Positions 1 through 7,967 are shown, numbered from the stretch's first letter. The stretch: 32,075 nt of DNA from Pseudomonadota bacterium (GCA_016195205.1 JACQAB010000066.1:1-32075); one strand, 5' to 3'. Made by a program: numbers and translations. The notes: generated by a model not told the origin, from the sequence alone.

Positions 1-346
1 CGCGCAATGGCGCCACGCGGATGGGCTTGGATACCGTGGCGACTATGGCCAGGCCCAGCCCCTGGCCGATCTCCTGCGCCGAGGCCAGCACGCGCGCATC
101 AAAGCCGCTGATCAGCACCACGTTTCCCGGATATTTTTCGCGCCCCAGAAAGCGCAGTTGTTCGATGCCGTCGGATTTTCCCAGCTGCAGATCCAGCATG
201 ATCACGTCGGGGCGGCGGGCGCGGTAATGTTCCTGAAATTCGGATTCCGTCACGGTGGTCTCGGCCGTCCAGCCGCGATCGCGCGCCACCATGGAAAGCA
301 GCGCCGTCATTCCCCGGTCATCATCCAGCACAAGCAAGTGCAGCAT
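1..346 (-). CDS. Response regulator receiver domain protein, 3' part cut by the window edge
   Basis: Reading leftward from the ATG at 346 the frame stays open to the window edge (about 115 residues). It begins MLHLLVLDDDRG and has the CheY-like receiver pattern: acidic cluster D8-D10, phospho-acceptor D52 in the stretch VIMLDLQLGKSDG, the S80-G81 switch region (VLISGFD) and the conserved K107-P108 (VSKPIR). A GGAG lies 10 bases before the start. The wording of the end of the domain (QGLGLAIVATVSKPIR) resembles receivers attached to EAL phosphodiesterase domains, but the output domain lies outside the window, so this is inference only. It should act in the cytoplasm as the phosphorylated half of a two-component system; no kinase is visible here. 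Confidence 0.85.
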   Translation of the reverse strand, partial: MLHLLVLDDDRGMTALLSMVARDRGWTAETTVTESEFQEHYRARRPDVIMLDLQLGKSDGIEQLRFLGREKYPGNVVLISGFDARVLASAQEIGQGLGLAIVATVSKPIRVAPLR

Positions 347-370
347 CTTGGGGCTCCGGTTTTTCTGTCA

Positions 371-396
371 CGGCATCCTAGAAAAAAAGGATGCCG
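371..396. other. 8-bp hairpin upstream of the response regulator
   Basis: CGGCATCC and GGATGCCG form a perfect 8-bp inverted repeat around a 10-base A-rich loop (U-rich on the minus strand). It lies 25 bases before the regulator's start codon, so in the minus-strand transcript it would be in the 5' leader. Could be a terminator-like or regulatory stem, or an operator; no T-run follows it on either strand. Confidence 0.4.
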
Positions 397-454
397 ATGC
401 AAATAACCGCTTAAAATTCTTGACTTTCCGCGAATAATTATGGCAAGAATGCTA

Positions 455-805
455 TTATGCGTTATCGTGATTTATCTTTTCTGAATATCGATAGCTCCCT
501 TGTTTGCAAGGGTTTGCGCCTCGGCCGGCTTGAAGTCGCCTATCGAGGTCGCCGCTAAGGCGCTCCTTACTCCTGAACACATACCCCTGCATTATCGCGC
601 CGCCTGCGGCACCGGTGACCTTGATTAGCCTTTCCCGTGCGTATTCGCCTGCGGCCCTTGCCCGGGCATCACGGAAGGATCACCGGGAACGGGTGAGGAA
701 GGCGGCGCGTAAGCTTGCCGCGCGCATTCCATAAATATGCAGGAAAAGATGCGCCGAGCGGCGAAGCCTGAAGGTGACGTGCCGGGCGAGGGTGCCGGTT
801 TCCAT
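455..805 (-). pseudogene. Possible decayed gene with one in-frame TGA
   Basis: A minus-strand frame starts at ATG 805 with a good ribosome site (AAAGAGA, 7 bases upstream) and runs 116 codons to TAA at 455-457, interrupted once by TGA at 682-680 (codon 42). Before the stop it reads METGTLARHVTFRLRR..., after it SFRDARARAAGEYARER...; the product would be strongly basic. I do not recognise it. It may be a small 41-residue protein, a pseudogene, or a chance open frame in GC-rich DNA. I checked the 347-930 stretch for tmRNA, RNase P RNA and SRP RNA signatures and saw none. Confidence 0.25.
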
Positions 806-892
806 GATCAAATCTCTTTAAAAATGGGGTTCCACTATCGCGCTATCCGTACGTTAAAAAGCGGGAGGGTTTCAACCCTTAAAATAGTTTCC

Positions 893-912
893 ACCCGCAA
901 AAAGCGGCGGGT
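893..912 (-). terminator. Weak hairpin after the P460 gene
   Basis: ACCCGC and GCGGGT pair (6 bp) around an 8-base loop, 20 bases past the stop codon of the P460-type gene in its direction of transcription. The T-run is in the loop rather than after the stem, so its role as a terminator is uncertain. Confidence 0.3.
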
Positions 913-931
913 TAACCATGCCGTTTATATA

Positions 932-2176
932 TTAAGGGGTGGGATAACCCGCATCGCCGGGGTCGTTTAAGGATGGGGTTGAATCTTCATTCAAGACGGC
1001 CGGCGCGAAATAGTAACTGGGCAGGCCGTCCTTGTCTTTCGTCGTGTACAAAAGCGGCAGGGCCTGCCGGCTTATCGTCTCTTCGCCGCAGGTGATAAAC
1101 AGCAGAGCGGTCGGCTTGTATTGCTTTGTTAAATCCTGGACCTGCGTGCCCTGGGGGTAAGACGCATCCTTCGGCGCGGCATCCCGTTTGCGCCCGTCCT
1201 GGGCCAGGCCCAGCAAGCGCACCAGCGCCACGCAATGCTCATAGCCTTTTTTCTCGATGCTTGACGCCAGGGCGATGGTGTTGGGGTCATCGCGGTCATA
1301 AATCATATAAATGGCCTTCATGTTTTGTTGCGCCAGCTTGGCCAGCACCGGGCGCAACTGGCCGAAGGCGCCGGAAAAGAAATCGCCCTCATACCCCATG
1401 ATCTTGCGATTTTTCCAGTCAGGAAGGCTCTGGATCAAGTTCAGGGCAATGCGCGGCACCGCGGCGGAGGTCATTTCCTTCATCGATTCCTCAAAACGTT
1501 TCGATGAAATTTCGGTGTTTTTTGTCTGGGCATCCTGATGTCCGTCGCGAAAAAGAAACATCGGTTGCGAAAAAACATTGCCGCGGTTAGCGGCGCGCGT
1601 GTGGCAATCGACGCAGGCATTAATCTCTTTTTGCGACATCACACCCCACAAGCCGGTGCTGTCTTTATCCTGGGTCACGCGCGGATCGGGATTGATGAAA
1701 CGAAGATAGGTCCAGCCGTCCGACCCCACTTTTTTATGTTTGGGATCCCACAACATCACCATAAAGCGGTTCAGGCGGTTGGCCGACATCAGGCTGGTGG
1801 GCAGGGCCAAATCTTCCTCGGCCGGATAGACCAGCTTGCCGAACATGGCGCCCACGGGGTACTCGGTGCGATGATTCAAAAGGGTTTCCCACGCCAGGTC
1901 GTTGGCGTAAGTCAGGCGAATTTCGCGCACATCCTGGCGCCAGCGCGCCGAGACGAAATGCCATTTTTTCCAGAAATCGGCGAAACGGTCAGGAGGAATA
2001 TCCATCGCCGCCTTGGCGGCTTCCGGCTGATTAAAAATGATTTCCGGAAAATCCTTGGTGGGTTTGATCGGGGCGGCGCCGCTAGGGGGCGGCAGGTCCG
2101 CCCAGGCAGCCGACGTTAATAGGAGAAGAACAACAAACAGGGAGAGCGGGGATTTTTTTAAATTCCGGATAGACAC
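932..2176 (-). CDS. Secreted cytochrome P460-type protein with a C-terminal extension
   Basis: 414 residues with a GTG start chosen because GGGGGA stands 8 bases before it. A Sec signal peptide (residues 1-26, cut near AWA-DL) sends it to the periplasm. Residues about 60-195 match the cytochrome P460 superfamily: an R-x-TYAND-type segment (87-93), the YPVGAMFGKLVYP stretch (106-118) whose K114 is a candidate for the P460 lysine-heme crosslink, and a c-type haem motif C188-V-D-C191-H192. The family oxidises small nitrogen compounds such as hydroxylamine, or detoxifies NO. Residues about 200-414 form a second region I do not recognise, about as long as the P460 part; P460 proteins are usually only about 150-200 residues. 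It is the last gene of a leftward operon with two small secreted paralogs (31-base gap). Confidence 0.75.
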   Translation of the reverse strand: MSIRNLKKSPLSLFVVLLLLTSAAWADLPPPSGAAPIKPTKDFPEIIFNQPEAAKAAMDIPPDRFADFWKKWHFVSARWRQDVREIRLTYANDLAWETLLNHRTEYPVGAMFGKLVYPAEEDLALPTSLMSANRLNRFMVMLWDPKHKKVGSDGWTYLRFINPDPRVTQDKDSTGLWGVMSQKEINACVDCHTRAANRGNVFSQPMFLFRDGHQDAQTKNTEISSKRFEESMKEMTSAAVPRIALNLIQSLPDWKNRKIMGYEGDFFSGAFGQLRPVLAKLAQQNMKAIYMIYDRDDPNTIALASSIEKKGYEHCVALVRLLGLAQDGRKRDAAPKDASYPQGTQVQDLTKQYKPTALLFITCGEETISRQALPLLYTTKDKDGLPSYYFAPAVLNEDSTPSLNDPGDAGYPTP

Positions 2177-2206
2177 GGCATGGATCCCCCAAGAACGATC
2201 AACACG

Positions 2207-2632
2207 CTACTGAGCTGGTGGCTTTTTTAAGCCGCCGTGCTCGCGAATCATGCCTGAGATGACCTGTTCGCATTCCGTAGGTTCGTGCCGCGTTCCGTCT
2301 GACGTCTTTCCAACCGGCGGAGCCTTTCTTACTGGCCACGACACCCCTGTGTCGCAATAGGCCAGCCGCACTTTGGCCATGGCATCGGTTTCTTTTTTCT
2401 GGCAGGCCTCGATATCCTTCATCGTGGTCGCTTGCTGAATGCAGGACACCACCTCCTGAAGCCGGTCAAGCCGTTCCTGCCGGCTTTGCAGTGCCAACTC
2501 CCGCGCCGTCTCAAAATCCTCGGGGCGGTTGTAAATTTTCACGTCTTTAAACGGGTTGTTTCCTTCGGCATGAAGCGGCGCGCCGGCCAGCATGGCGAGG
2601 GATAAAAAGGCAAAAGCGAGCGACTTTTTCAT
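2207..2632 (-). CDS. Small secreted four-Cys protein, paralog of its upstream neighbour
   Basis: 141 residues with a clear signal peptide (MKKSLAFAF..., cut after LHA). The mature part begins EGNNPFKDVKIY and shares with the 2654-3097 product the motifs EGN-PFKD, LQ-R-ER-DR, CI-QA, C(Q)E and the nearly identical VRLAYCDTGVSW/IRLAYCDTGVSW. Four conserved cysteines suggest two disulphides in the periplasm. An AGGAGAGG ribosome site precedes the ATG. I know no family for it; function unknown. It lies between its paralog (21-base gap) and the P460 gene (30-base gap), so it may serve the same periplasmic redox function. Confidence 0.8.
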   Translation of the reverse strand: MKKSLAFAFLSLAMLAGAPLHAEGNNPFKDVKIYNRPEDFETARELALQSRQERLDRLQEVVSCIQQATTMKDIEACQKKETDAMAKVRLAYCDTGVSWPVRKAPPVGKTSDGTRHEPTECEQVISGMIREHGGLKKPPAQ

Positions 2633-2653
2633 CGGAAACCTCTCCTAACACTT

Positions 2654-3097
2654 CTACTCGGTGGCGCCCTGTGTTTGGCCATCCCCTAAGCCACTCCGTC
2701 TCTTTTTGATATTTTCAATGGCCTGCAGGGCCTTCTGGCATTCGGTGGGCGGCTTCTTCTTTCCATTCTTTTTGCTGCCCTTACGTGCGTCGAGGTACAG
2801 CCACGACACCCCCGTATCACAATAAGCCAGCCGGATTTTGGCCGTATAATCGGCCTCGGTTTCCTGGCAGGCATAAATATCGTCCATCGCTTTCGCCTGC
2901 CGGATGCACGTCATCACATCCTTGATCCGGTCCATCCGTTCCACGCGATTTTGGAGCGCCAGCTGTTTCGCGACCTCGAAATCCTTGGGGTGGCCATACA
3001 TTTTTATGTCTTTGAATGGATCATTCCCTTCGGCATGAAGCGGCGCAGCCGCAAGCACGGCGAGAAATAAAAAGGCGGAAAGGATCCAGTTTCTCAT
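2654..3097 (-). CDS. Small secreted four-Cys protein, first gene of the P460 operon
   Basis: 147 residues with a signal peptide (MRNWILSAFLFLAVLAAAPLHA) and a mature part starting EGNDPFKDIKMY. It aligns end to end with the 2207-2632 product, so the pair arose by tandem duplication. Conserved cysteines: CIRQA, ACQET, YCDTGVSW, TECQ. The C-terminus is divergent and basic (KKNGKKKPP, IKKRR). GAGG precedes the ATG. No known domain is recognised. As the first gene of the P460 operon it may be an accessory or partner of the haem protein; that is inference from context. Confidence 0.8.
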   Translation of the reverse strand: MRNWILSAFLFLAVLAAAPLHAEGNDPFKDIKMYGHPKDFEVAKQLALQNRVERMDRIKDVMTCIRQAKAMDDIYACQETEADYTAKIRLAYCDTGVSWLYLDARKGSKKNGKKKPPTECQKALQAIENIKKRRSGLGDGQTQGATE

Positions 3098-3225
3098 GAG
3101 GCCCTCATGGCACAGGTCGGGTTAGAGGTTGGGCATCAGGACAAAGACGCAACCCATCTTGTCTTCATCGTATACCACCCGCGAATAAACGCAAGATGTC
3201 ACACGAATTACTCAAGCGAAACGAC

Positions 3226-3239
3226 GCGCGGGAGCGCGC
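3226..3239 (-). terminator. Short GC hairpin just after the Ig-like protein gene
   Basis: GCGCG, GGAG loop, CGCGC: a 5-bp stem starting 4 bases past the stop codon (minus strand), followed by GTCGTTTCG. Plausible but weak intrinsic terminator. The rest of 3098-3242 shows nothing else. Confidence 0.35.
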
Positions 3240-3242
3240 ACG

Positions 3243-4256
3243 TTATTCTGTGGAGTCGTCAGCCTGGTCATCCCCATCCTTACCATCATCGGCGCAGCAC
3301 CACGGAGGAACCGTGCTGGCACTGGTAGAGGCTACCGACGTAAGCAAGGGCACGGGTGCTTCCGAACAGGTCAGCGTGAAAGTTGTGGGAGTCCACAACA
3401 CAATCGTTGTCGAGCCCGAGCGCGGGAAACCCGAAGCGTCCGGTCCCCAGCCTGCCGGCGAGACGCTGCAGGACAGCGTGGCGCCAGGAACGAAGGGCTC
3501 GATGTACCAACTGATCGTTATCGGCGATCCTTCTTCAACCACCGGGGTGTTCGTCGAAAGGATAAGATCCGGGCTGTAACGGAATTTGGTGTTCCAGGTT
3601 AAAACGCCAGGGGGCGTGGCATCAAGATCACCGGCTTGCCATTGCAGCAAAGACATCATCGACGTCGAGCCGCTGTGGCAGGTAAAATTCGGACCCGCCA
3701 CCGCCGGATCCGGAGAGAGAGATACCCCCGTCCGGCCATAAACATTCGGGTTGTTCACATTGATTTGGGTGCAACCGCCGAAGGGCGGCATAACGGCCGT
3801 GGTAGCCGGCGCGCCGTTGTCACTATAAGGGACGGCGCAATGAATCAGGTGAATCGAGCCGTTCAGCAGGTCCGGCGCGGCGGCCAGGAACTTTGTCCAT
3901 TCAATGGACGATTTAAAAGGCACAAAAACTTGCGTGCTACTGTTGTTATCGACCCAGCGGCAAATATTCCATGCCTCAATCGGCGCAATCGCGGCGGACG
4001 TATTTGCGTTGGCGCCGCAGTAATCGGACCCGGCGCAAAGACCCAGACCCTTGATGGAGGACACGGAAGTAAGATAGCCGCCGCCCCCTCCGCCGGGGCA
4101 ACCGACCAGATCTGAAGTTGAAGTCCCCGACAAATTGCATTCATAGGGAATGGTGTTGGCCGCGGCCAAAAACGGCGTGGACAGGGATGCCGAAACGGCA
4201 GCAGCGGCCCAACATAGCAGACCCGCAGTCTTTGACCGGCGTGGGGGTTTCTTCAT
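3243..4256 (-). CDS. Secreted protein of unknown function with a C-terminal Ig-like region
   Basis: 337 residues. A twin-basic N-terminus (MKKPPRRSK) is followed by a hydrophobic stretch and a signal cleavage site near residues 30-33. The mature part has many cysteines (CNLSG, GCPGG, LCAGSDYC, ICRW, HCAVP, GCTQ, TCHSG), a glycine run (GGGGGG, about residue 55) and a beta-rich last third: VVEEGSPITISWYIEP...ATLSCSVSP...TTFTLTCSE, the spacing of an Ig-like or PKD-like fold. The end is WCCADDGKDGDDQADDSTE, acidic and hydrophilic. Nothing indicates enzymatic activity; a cell-surface or adhesive protein is possible. There is no convincing Shine-Dalgarno before the ATG. It is divergent from the PP-loop cluster and separated from the P460 operon by 145 bases. 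Confidence 0.7.
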   Translation of the reverse strand: MKKPPRRSKTAGLLCWAAAAVSASLSTPFLAAANTIPYECNLSGTSTSDLVGCPGGGGGGYLTSVSSIKGLGLCAGSDYCGANANTSAAIAPIEAWNICRWVDNNSSTQVFVPFKSSIEWTKFLAAAPDLLNGSIHLIHCAVPYSDNGAPATTAVMPPFGGCTQINVNNPNVYGRTGVSLSPDPAVAGPNFTCHSGSTSMMSLLQWQAGDLDATPPGVLTWNTKFRYSPDLILSTNTPVVEEGSPITISWYIEPFVPGATLSCSVSPAGWGPDASGFPRSGSTTIVLWTPTTFTLTCSEAPVPLLTSVASTSASTVPPWCCADDGKDGDDQADDSTE

Positions 4257-4264
4257 GCGATACT

Positions 4265-4294
4265 GTCAGACTTTCTAGAAATCTTCCGTCAGAC
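4265..4294. promoter_or_regulatory. Direct repeat GTCAGAC x2 in a divergent intergenic region
   Basis: GTCAGAC occurs at 4265-4271 and 4288-4294, 23 bases apart (about two helical turns), just before the minus-strand secreted-protein gene and in front of the rightward PP-loop cluster. The spacing fits a dimeric regulator site. The rest of 4257-4486 is AT-rich and probably holds the divergent promoters, which I cannot place. Confidence 0.3.
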
Positions 4295-4486
4295 TACTGG
4301 CAAAAGCTTAATAGTTTCTTATTTTTCAATAAGATGCTGTTCAAATGCCGGGCAGTTTTCTCAAGCTATTCCACGTCTTAATTTTCCGCACCGGGCGATC
4401 TTAATTTGTCATTAAGCTTAGCGCCCGATGATCGCGAACAATCTCCAGCAGCGGCCCCTTATATTGAGAAGGCAAGCAGCCGTCTC

Positions 4487-5374
4487 ATGTCTCTCCCCTC
4501 CCTATCTTTTTCCGACAACAATCACTGGCGGTTTGGCTGGGGCGATGGACTTTATAATTTTCAAAACCAGTATCGGCCGCTGTGGGTCACGTTCGGGCCG
4601 TGCCGCTATTTCCCCCAAACGTTTGACGTTGAAATCGCGGTGGCCGCCCGGAAAATTGCCGAAGCCGCCACGAAACCCATCTATGTTGCGATGAGCGGGG
4701 GTATCGATTCTGAACTCGTGGCGCGCACCATGCTGCAGGAACGCATCCCCTTTACCCCGCTCATTGCGCAATTCGAGAATGATTACAATAAAGACGATAT
4801 TGCCTATGCCCTCGATTTCTGCCGGCGGCATAACCTGACGCCGGAGATTGTAAAGCTCGACATTATTGCTTTTTTTAAAGACAGCATTCACACCCCCTAT
4901 ATCCTGGCCAACTGCGCCCACCTCATGCAGATGCATCTGATGCGGCACGCCGCCCGTCTGGGCGGCATGGCTGTCATCGCCGTCGGCGAGCAGCGCTATG
5001 CAATCGAAGATGGAAAGGTTTTTGTTCCGGTCCCCATCGAGCGCATTGCCGTGACCCATTTCATGCAGGCCGAAGGCGTAGAAGGCGTTTCGGCTTTTTA
5101 TTGCTACACCCCCGAGATGATGTTGAGCCTGCTGCGCGAGGCCAAGGCGCACGGCTTCGGTGAGGTAAGCGAATTCGCCCACAACATCAAGGAAGATATT
5201 TACCGCAAATTCTGGCCGGATTTATCGCCCCGGCCGAAATATTCCGGGTTTGAAAATGTTCTCGAGCATCGAAGAGCCGCCCAAAAAAAACTGCACAAGA
5301 AATATGGCCCGATGCTTATCAAATTTATGATCCCGCTTGATGAACTGGAACTTCAACTTTCCAAGGGGTTATAG
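4487..5374 (+). CDS. PP-loop ATP pyrophosphatase-like protein 1 (asparagine-synthase fold)
   Basis: 295 residues from ATG 4487 (AGAAGG about 15 bases upstream); a TTG at 4406 would add 27 residues but has no ribosome site. The key motif is the PP-loop VAMSGGIDSELVAR near residues 66-79, which binds the pyrophosphate of ATP in enzymes that adenylate a substrate (AsnB, ExsB/QueC, NAD synthase, tRNA thiolases). There is no glutaminase domain or N-terminal Cys, and no CxxC pairs. After the PP-loop come PLIAQFENDYN (substrate side) and VIAVGEQRYAIEDG. It is the first of two PP-loop genes in tandem, followed by an unknown protein and a cupin. Substrate unknown; the likely role is ATP-dependent amide, thioamide or ligase chemistry on a small molecule or peptide. 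Confidence 0.7.
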   Translation: MSLPSLSFSDNNHWRFGWGDGLYNFQNQYRPLWVTFGPCRYFPQTFDVEIAVAARKIAEAATKPIYVAMSGGIDSELVARTMLQERIPFTPLIAQFENDYNKDDIAYALDFCRRHNLTPEIVKLDIIAFFKDSIHTPYILANCAHLMQMHLMRHAARLGGMAVIAVGEQRYAIEDGKVFVPVPIERIAVTHFMQAEGVEGVSAFYCYTPEMMLSLLREAKAHGFGEVSEFAHNIKEDIYRKFWPDLSPRPKYSGFENVLEHRRAAQKKLHKKYGPMLIKFMIPLDELELQLSKGL

Positions 5375-5381
5375 TTACACC

Positions 5382-6413
5382 ATGGGCCTTCTTCTTCATC
5401 ACGGCATGGTCGGCGTCGACACTCTTCCCCTTAAGCCCATTTTTCCGCGGGTCTACCCCTTCACGCAAATGGTCAACCGCGTCCTGCTGGATCAGATTGA
5501 TCCTTTTCATTACACGCTTTGCTGCGAGCCCATCGCCGATATTCTTAAGCTTCCCTCCACCCGCAAAAGCTTCGGCGAAGTGGCGGAAGAACGCGCCCAT
5601 GAAATGAAGGCCTATGACGGGCCGCTCTACATTATGTACAGCGGCGGCGTCGACTCCTCCTCGGCGGTGGTGGCATTTCTAAGAACCTGGTCGCCCGAAG
5701 AACTGAAACGCGTTCATATCCTGGCCTCGCATCACAGCGTCAGCGAATTCCCCGAGCTCTGGAACGTCATCGTCGACAAATTCAAGGGACGCATTCTTCC
5801 CTCTTTCCGGCACATCGAATATTACTGCGACCGCGGCTATGTGGTCACCGGTGAGCATGGCGACCAGCTTTTCGGCTCGGACATCATCCGCAACATTTTC
5901 CACATGCATGGCGATGAAGCCATCCACCAGCCCTGGCAACAGGTCATGCCCGGCATCTATGCCAAGATTTTTCCGCCCGAGATCGTGGGCGGTTTCCTCA
6001 CCCGCTACGAACAAACGCTTAGCGCCTGCCCGTTCCCGATACGGACAAGCTTTGACTGGATCTGGTGGTTCAACTTCACCAACAAATGGCAGCACGTGAA
6101 ATACCGCCTGCTGTCCAATAAGCCCTGGCGCAATGCCAGGGAATCCTTCAAGAAGATCAAACATTTTTATGATACGCCGGGGTGGCAGCGCTGGAGCCTC
6201 GACAATCACGATAAAAAAATCGGCAAGCTCTACGAATCCTACAAACTGGCGGCCAAAGAATATATCGTTGGCGCAACCGGATTTTCCGATTACATTCGAA
6301 AGCCCAAGGTGGGTAGCCTGTTTCAGATCTGGCGCTGTACGGGCTTTTACGAAGCCACCGATACGTCGTTTAAACATCTTACCCGCGAAGAAGCCCTGGA
6401 GTATGTGCGATGA
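5382..6413 (+). CDS. PP-loop protein 2, asparagine-synthase C-domain-like
   Basis: 343 residues if translation starts at ATG 5382, which has AAGGGG upstream (12-base gap) and follows the previous stop by 7 bases; ATG 5340 would overlap the upstream gene by 35 bases and has no ribosome site. PP-loop: YIMYSGGVDSSSAV, about residues 85-98. A second motif, VTGEHGDQLFGS, is the counterpart of the GEGGDELFGGY signature of asparagine synthetase B, with H and Q replacing G and E. The N-terminal glutaminase domain is missing, so the nitrogen (or other nucleophile) must come from elsewhere. The C-terminal half is Trp/Phe-rich (WIWWFNFTNKW). Unlike protein 1, which lacks the second motif, this one could be the catalytic subunit. 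Its stop overlaps the next start (ATGA), implying coupled translation. Confidence 0.75.
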   Translation: MGLLLHHGMVGVDTLPLKPIFPRVYPFTQMVNRVLLDQIDPFHYTLCCEPIADILKLPSTRKSFGEVAEERAHEMKAYDGPLYIMYSGGVDSSSAVVAFLRTWSPEELKRVHILASHHSVSEFPELWNVIVDKFKGRILPSFRHIEYYCDRGYVVTGEHGDQLFGSDIIRNIFHMHGDEAIHQPWQQVMPGIYAKIFPPEIVGGFLTRYEQTLSACPFPIRTSFDWIWWFNFTNKWQHVKYRLLSNKPWRNARESFKKIKHFYDTPGWQRWSLDNHDKKIGKLYESYKLAAKEYIVGATGFSDYIRKPKVGSLFQIWRCTGFYEATDTSFKHLTREEALEYVR

Positions 6414-7003
6414 GTGTTTGCATCTATCTTTTCCGCGAGCGCATCATCTACTGGACACCGCAAACGCTTTTTAACAAACCCGCCAGCGTGGGCAGGACAA
6501 AATGGTACATCATCAATGAGGCTGCGCCCATTCCCCTGAATGAAATGGTCCAGCGCGGCAACGTGGGCTATACCCAGCAGGAAGGCTTTTACACCGTGGA
6601 GGGCGACTCGCCCGCGGACTGGGACGAGCGCATCAATCTGGTCAAGAAAATCCAGATTATCGGCGGGCTGAACACCCTGGCGAACAACCACAAATCAAAA
6701 TACACCGACAATTCGCTGGGTCAGGCGCTGGCCGACATTCTGCTGCTGGATGAAATCCGCGAATACCGCCGTACCAACAGCCTGGAAAACTGCGCCATTA
6801 TCACGTCGCTGCTCGAAACCAGCGAAGCCCGGCTCACGCCCGACGCCCTGGTCACCAAATTATGGCTGCAATACGAGTCTTACCGCACCGTGATCGCCTA
6901 TTTAAACCACCTGGAATCCAGTGTCCGGCAATTGCTGAAAGACGACCATTTCGACAAGGCCAATGAACTGCTCGGCAGCGAGCTGGAGAAGCTGAGAACC
7001 TAG
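6410..7003 (+). CDS. Unknown protein of the PP-loop/cupin cluster
   Basis: 197 residues, starting MSVCIYLFRERIIYW. It overlaps the previous gene by ATGA, so it is almost certainly translated with it. The first 80 residues look like a compact alpha/beta piece (TKWYIINEAAPIPLNEMV); residues about 100-197 are mostly helical and charged, ending in a probable coiled-coil (LESSVRQLLKDDHFDKANELLGSELEKL, given here in part). No signal peptide, membrane segment or catalytic motif is visible. I recognise no family. Context suggests a partner or chaperone of the two PP-loop proteins. Confidence 0.7.
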   Translation: MSVCIYLFRERIIYWTPQTLFNKPASVGRTKWYIINEAAPIPLNEMVQRGNVGYTQQEGFYTVEGDSPADWDERINLVKKIQIIGGLNTLANNHKSKYTDNSLGQALADILLLDEIREYRRTNSLENCAIITSLLETSEARLTPDALVTKLWLQYESYRTVIAYLNHLESSVRQLLKDDHFDKANELLGSELEKLRT

Positions 7004-7125
7004 GGTCTGTCCTCATAAACAGCCGGAAAGACGCGAGCGTAAACAAAGGCCTACCCTATAAAGGAATTATCAATTTTTATGTCGCAAACATAGGCCTGGC
7101 CCCTGCTCCCGGGGCAGGAGGCAAA

Positions 7126-7806
7126 ATGGACGACCTAAGAATGAGCCAGAACACCCGCGCGCCCCAGCAAACCGAGGCGCAGAAAAAGTTCGGCGTCGAA
7201 TATTACCACCCGGGGCAGCAGGTCATCTCAGGTTCACGCGACGGCGATCTTTACACCTACACCACCTATATCGGCACGTATCTGGTGAACGTGGAAAAAG
7301 GCGACTGCGCCTATACCTACGACGGCAAGGGCATGGCGCATGTGCAGCCGGGCCCCTGCAAGATTCAGTCTACTCTTATCACCACCGTGATCCGCGGCTA
7401 TGCGCCGGCCCTGCGCTCGACCGCGGTGGGCCGCTCCACCTATCTGCCTTATGTGAATGGCTGCTCGACCCGCCAGGTGTTCACGCCCGACCGCATTGGC
7501 GATCCCACGCTTCAGCTGCTGCATATGCCGCCGCATAGCAGCGAACAGGTGCATCACATCCATTCCACCGCGCGGGTGGTGCATGTGCTGGAGGGGCGCG
7601 GGCGCTCGCTGGTCGGCATGGAGCAATGGGTGGAAAAGCAGGAGCTGGTGCCGGGAATGTCGATCATTCTGCATCCCATGTGCCCGCATCATTTTGAAAC
7701 GGACGATAATTCGCTGCTGGTGCTGCCGCTGCATATCTTCAGCTCGCCACCCGGCGGAACCGAATTCGACCATCCCATGTTCAACGGGACGCACCGGATT
7801 GGATAA
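7126..7806 (+). CDS. Cupin-domain protein
   Basis: 226 residues from ATG 7126 (AGGAGG 4 bases upstream; an ATG at 7141 is 19 bases from it). The C-terminal half is a cupin barrel: motif 1 is VHHIHSTARVVHVLEGRG with the HxH pair and the downstream E, and motif 2 is PGMSIILHPMCPHHFE with its His. These supply a 3-His/1-Glu metal site (Fe, Mn or Zn). The N-terminal half (YHPGQQVISG, YTYTTYIGTYLVNVEKGDC) may be a degenerate second barrel. Cupins act as isomerases, dioxygenases or sugar-binding sensors, so the reaction is open. It follows the PP-loop operon by 122 bases and may have its own promoter. A G+C hairpin (GCCCC-TGCTCCC-GGGGC) lies directly before the ribosome site and could affect its access. 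Confidence 0.75.
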   Translation: MDDLRMSQNTRAPQQTEAQKKFGVEYYHPGQQVISGSRDGDLYTYTTYIGTYLVNVEKGDCAYTYDGKGMAHVQPGPCKIQSTLITTVIRGYAPALRSTAVGRSTYLPYVNGCSTRQVFTPDRIGDPTLQLLHMPPHSSEQVHHIHSTARVVHVLEGRGRSLVGMEQWVEKQELVPGMSIILHPMCPHHFETDDNSLLVLPLHIFSSPPGGTEFDHPMFNGTHRIG

Positions 7807-7892
7807 GTTTCCAGCTTGAGCTAAAAAGAGAATGGCCGCGCCACGCGTAGCTGCGGCAGGAAGCCCGTCTTCGCCCTTCGGGCTACGCCGGG

Positions 7893-7924
7893 CACGCTTC
7901 GCGCGCTACCGCTTGCGAAGCGTG
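7893..7924. repeat. 10-bp inverted repeat at the outer edge of the island
   Basis: CACGCTTCGC and GCGAAGCGTG are a perfect 10-bp inverted repeat around a 12-base loop. It abuts the tRNA fragment at 7923. In the original chromosome it would have followed the 3' end of the tRNA-Lys gene, where it may have been the tRNA terminator. Confidence 0.5.
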
Positions 7925-7967
7925 GTGGACAATACAGGGCTCGAACCTGTGACCCGCTGATTAAGAG
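7923..7967 (-). repeat. Attachment-site copy: 3' 45 bases of tRNA-Lys
   Basis: These 45 bases equal 15448-15492 with one difference (A at 7929 against G at 15454). They include the anticodon-loop 3' side, the T-arm, the acceptor 3' strand and CCA of tRNA-Lys; the homology stops inside the anticodon arm. Orientation is the same as the intact gene. This is the expected product of tyrosine-recombinase integration into a tRNA 3' end. It is not a functional tRNA, since the 5' half is absent. Confidence 0.85.

Noticed and set aside
455..805. tmRNA, RNase P RNA or SRP RNA gene
   Set aside because: The conserved cores of these RNAs were looked for on both strands and not found.
1538..2119. Plus-strand open frame of 193 codons
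   Set aside because: Antisense to the P460-type gene; no ribosome site and low-complexity His/Arg/Gly composition.
7923..7967. Second tRNA gene
   Set aside because: Only the 3' half is present; the D-arm and 5' acceptor strand are missing and one acceptor pair is altered.
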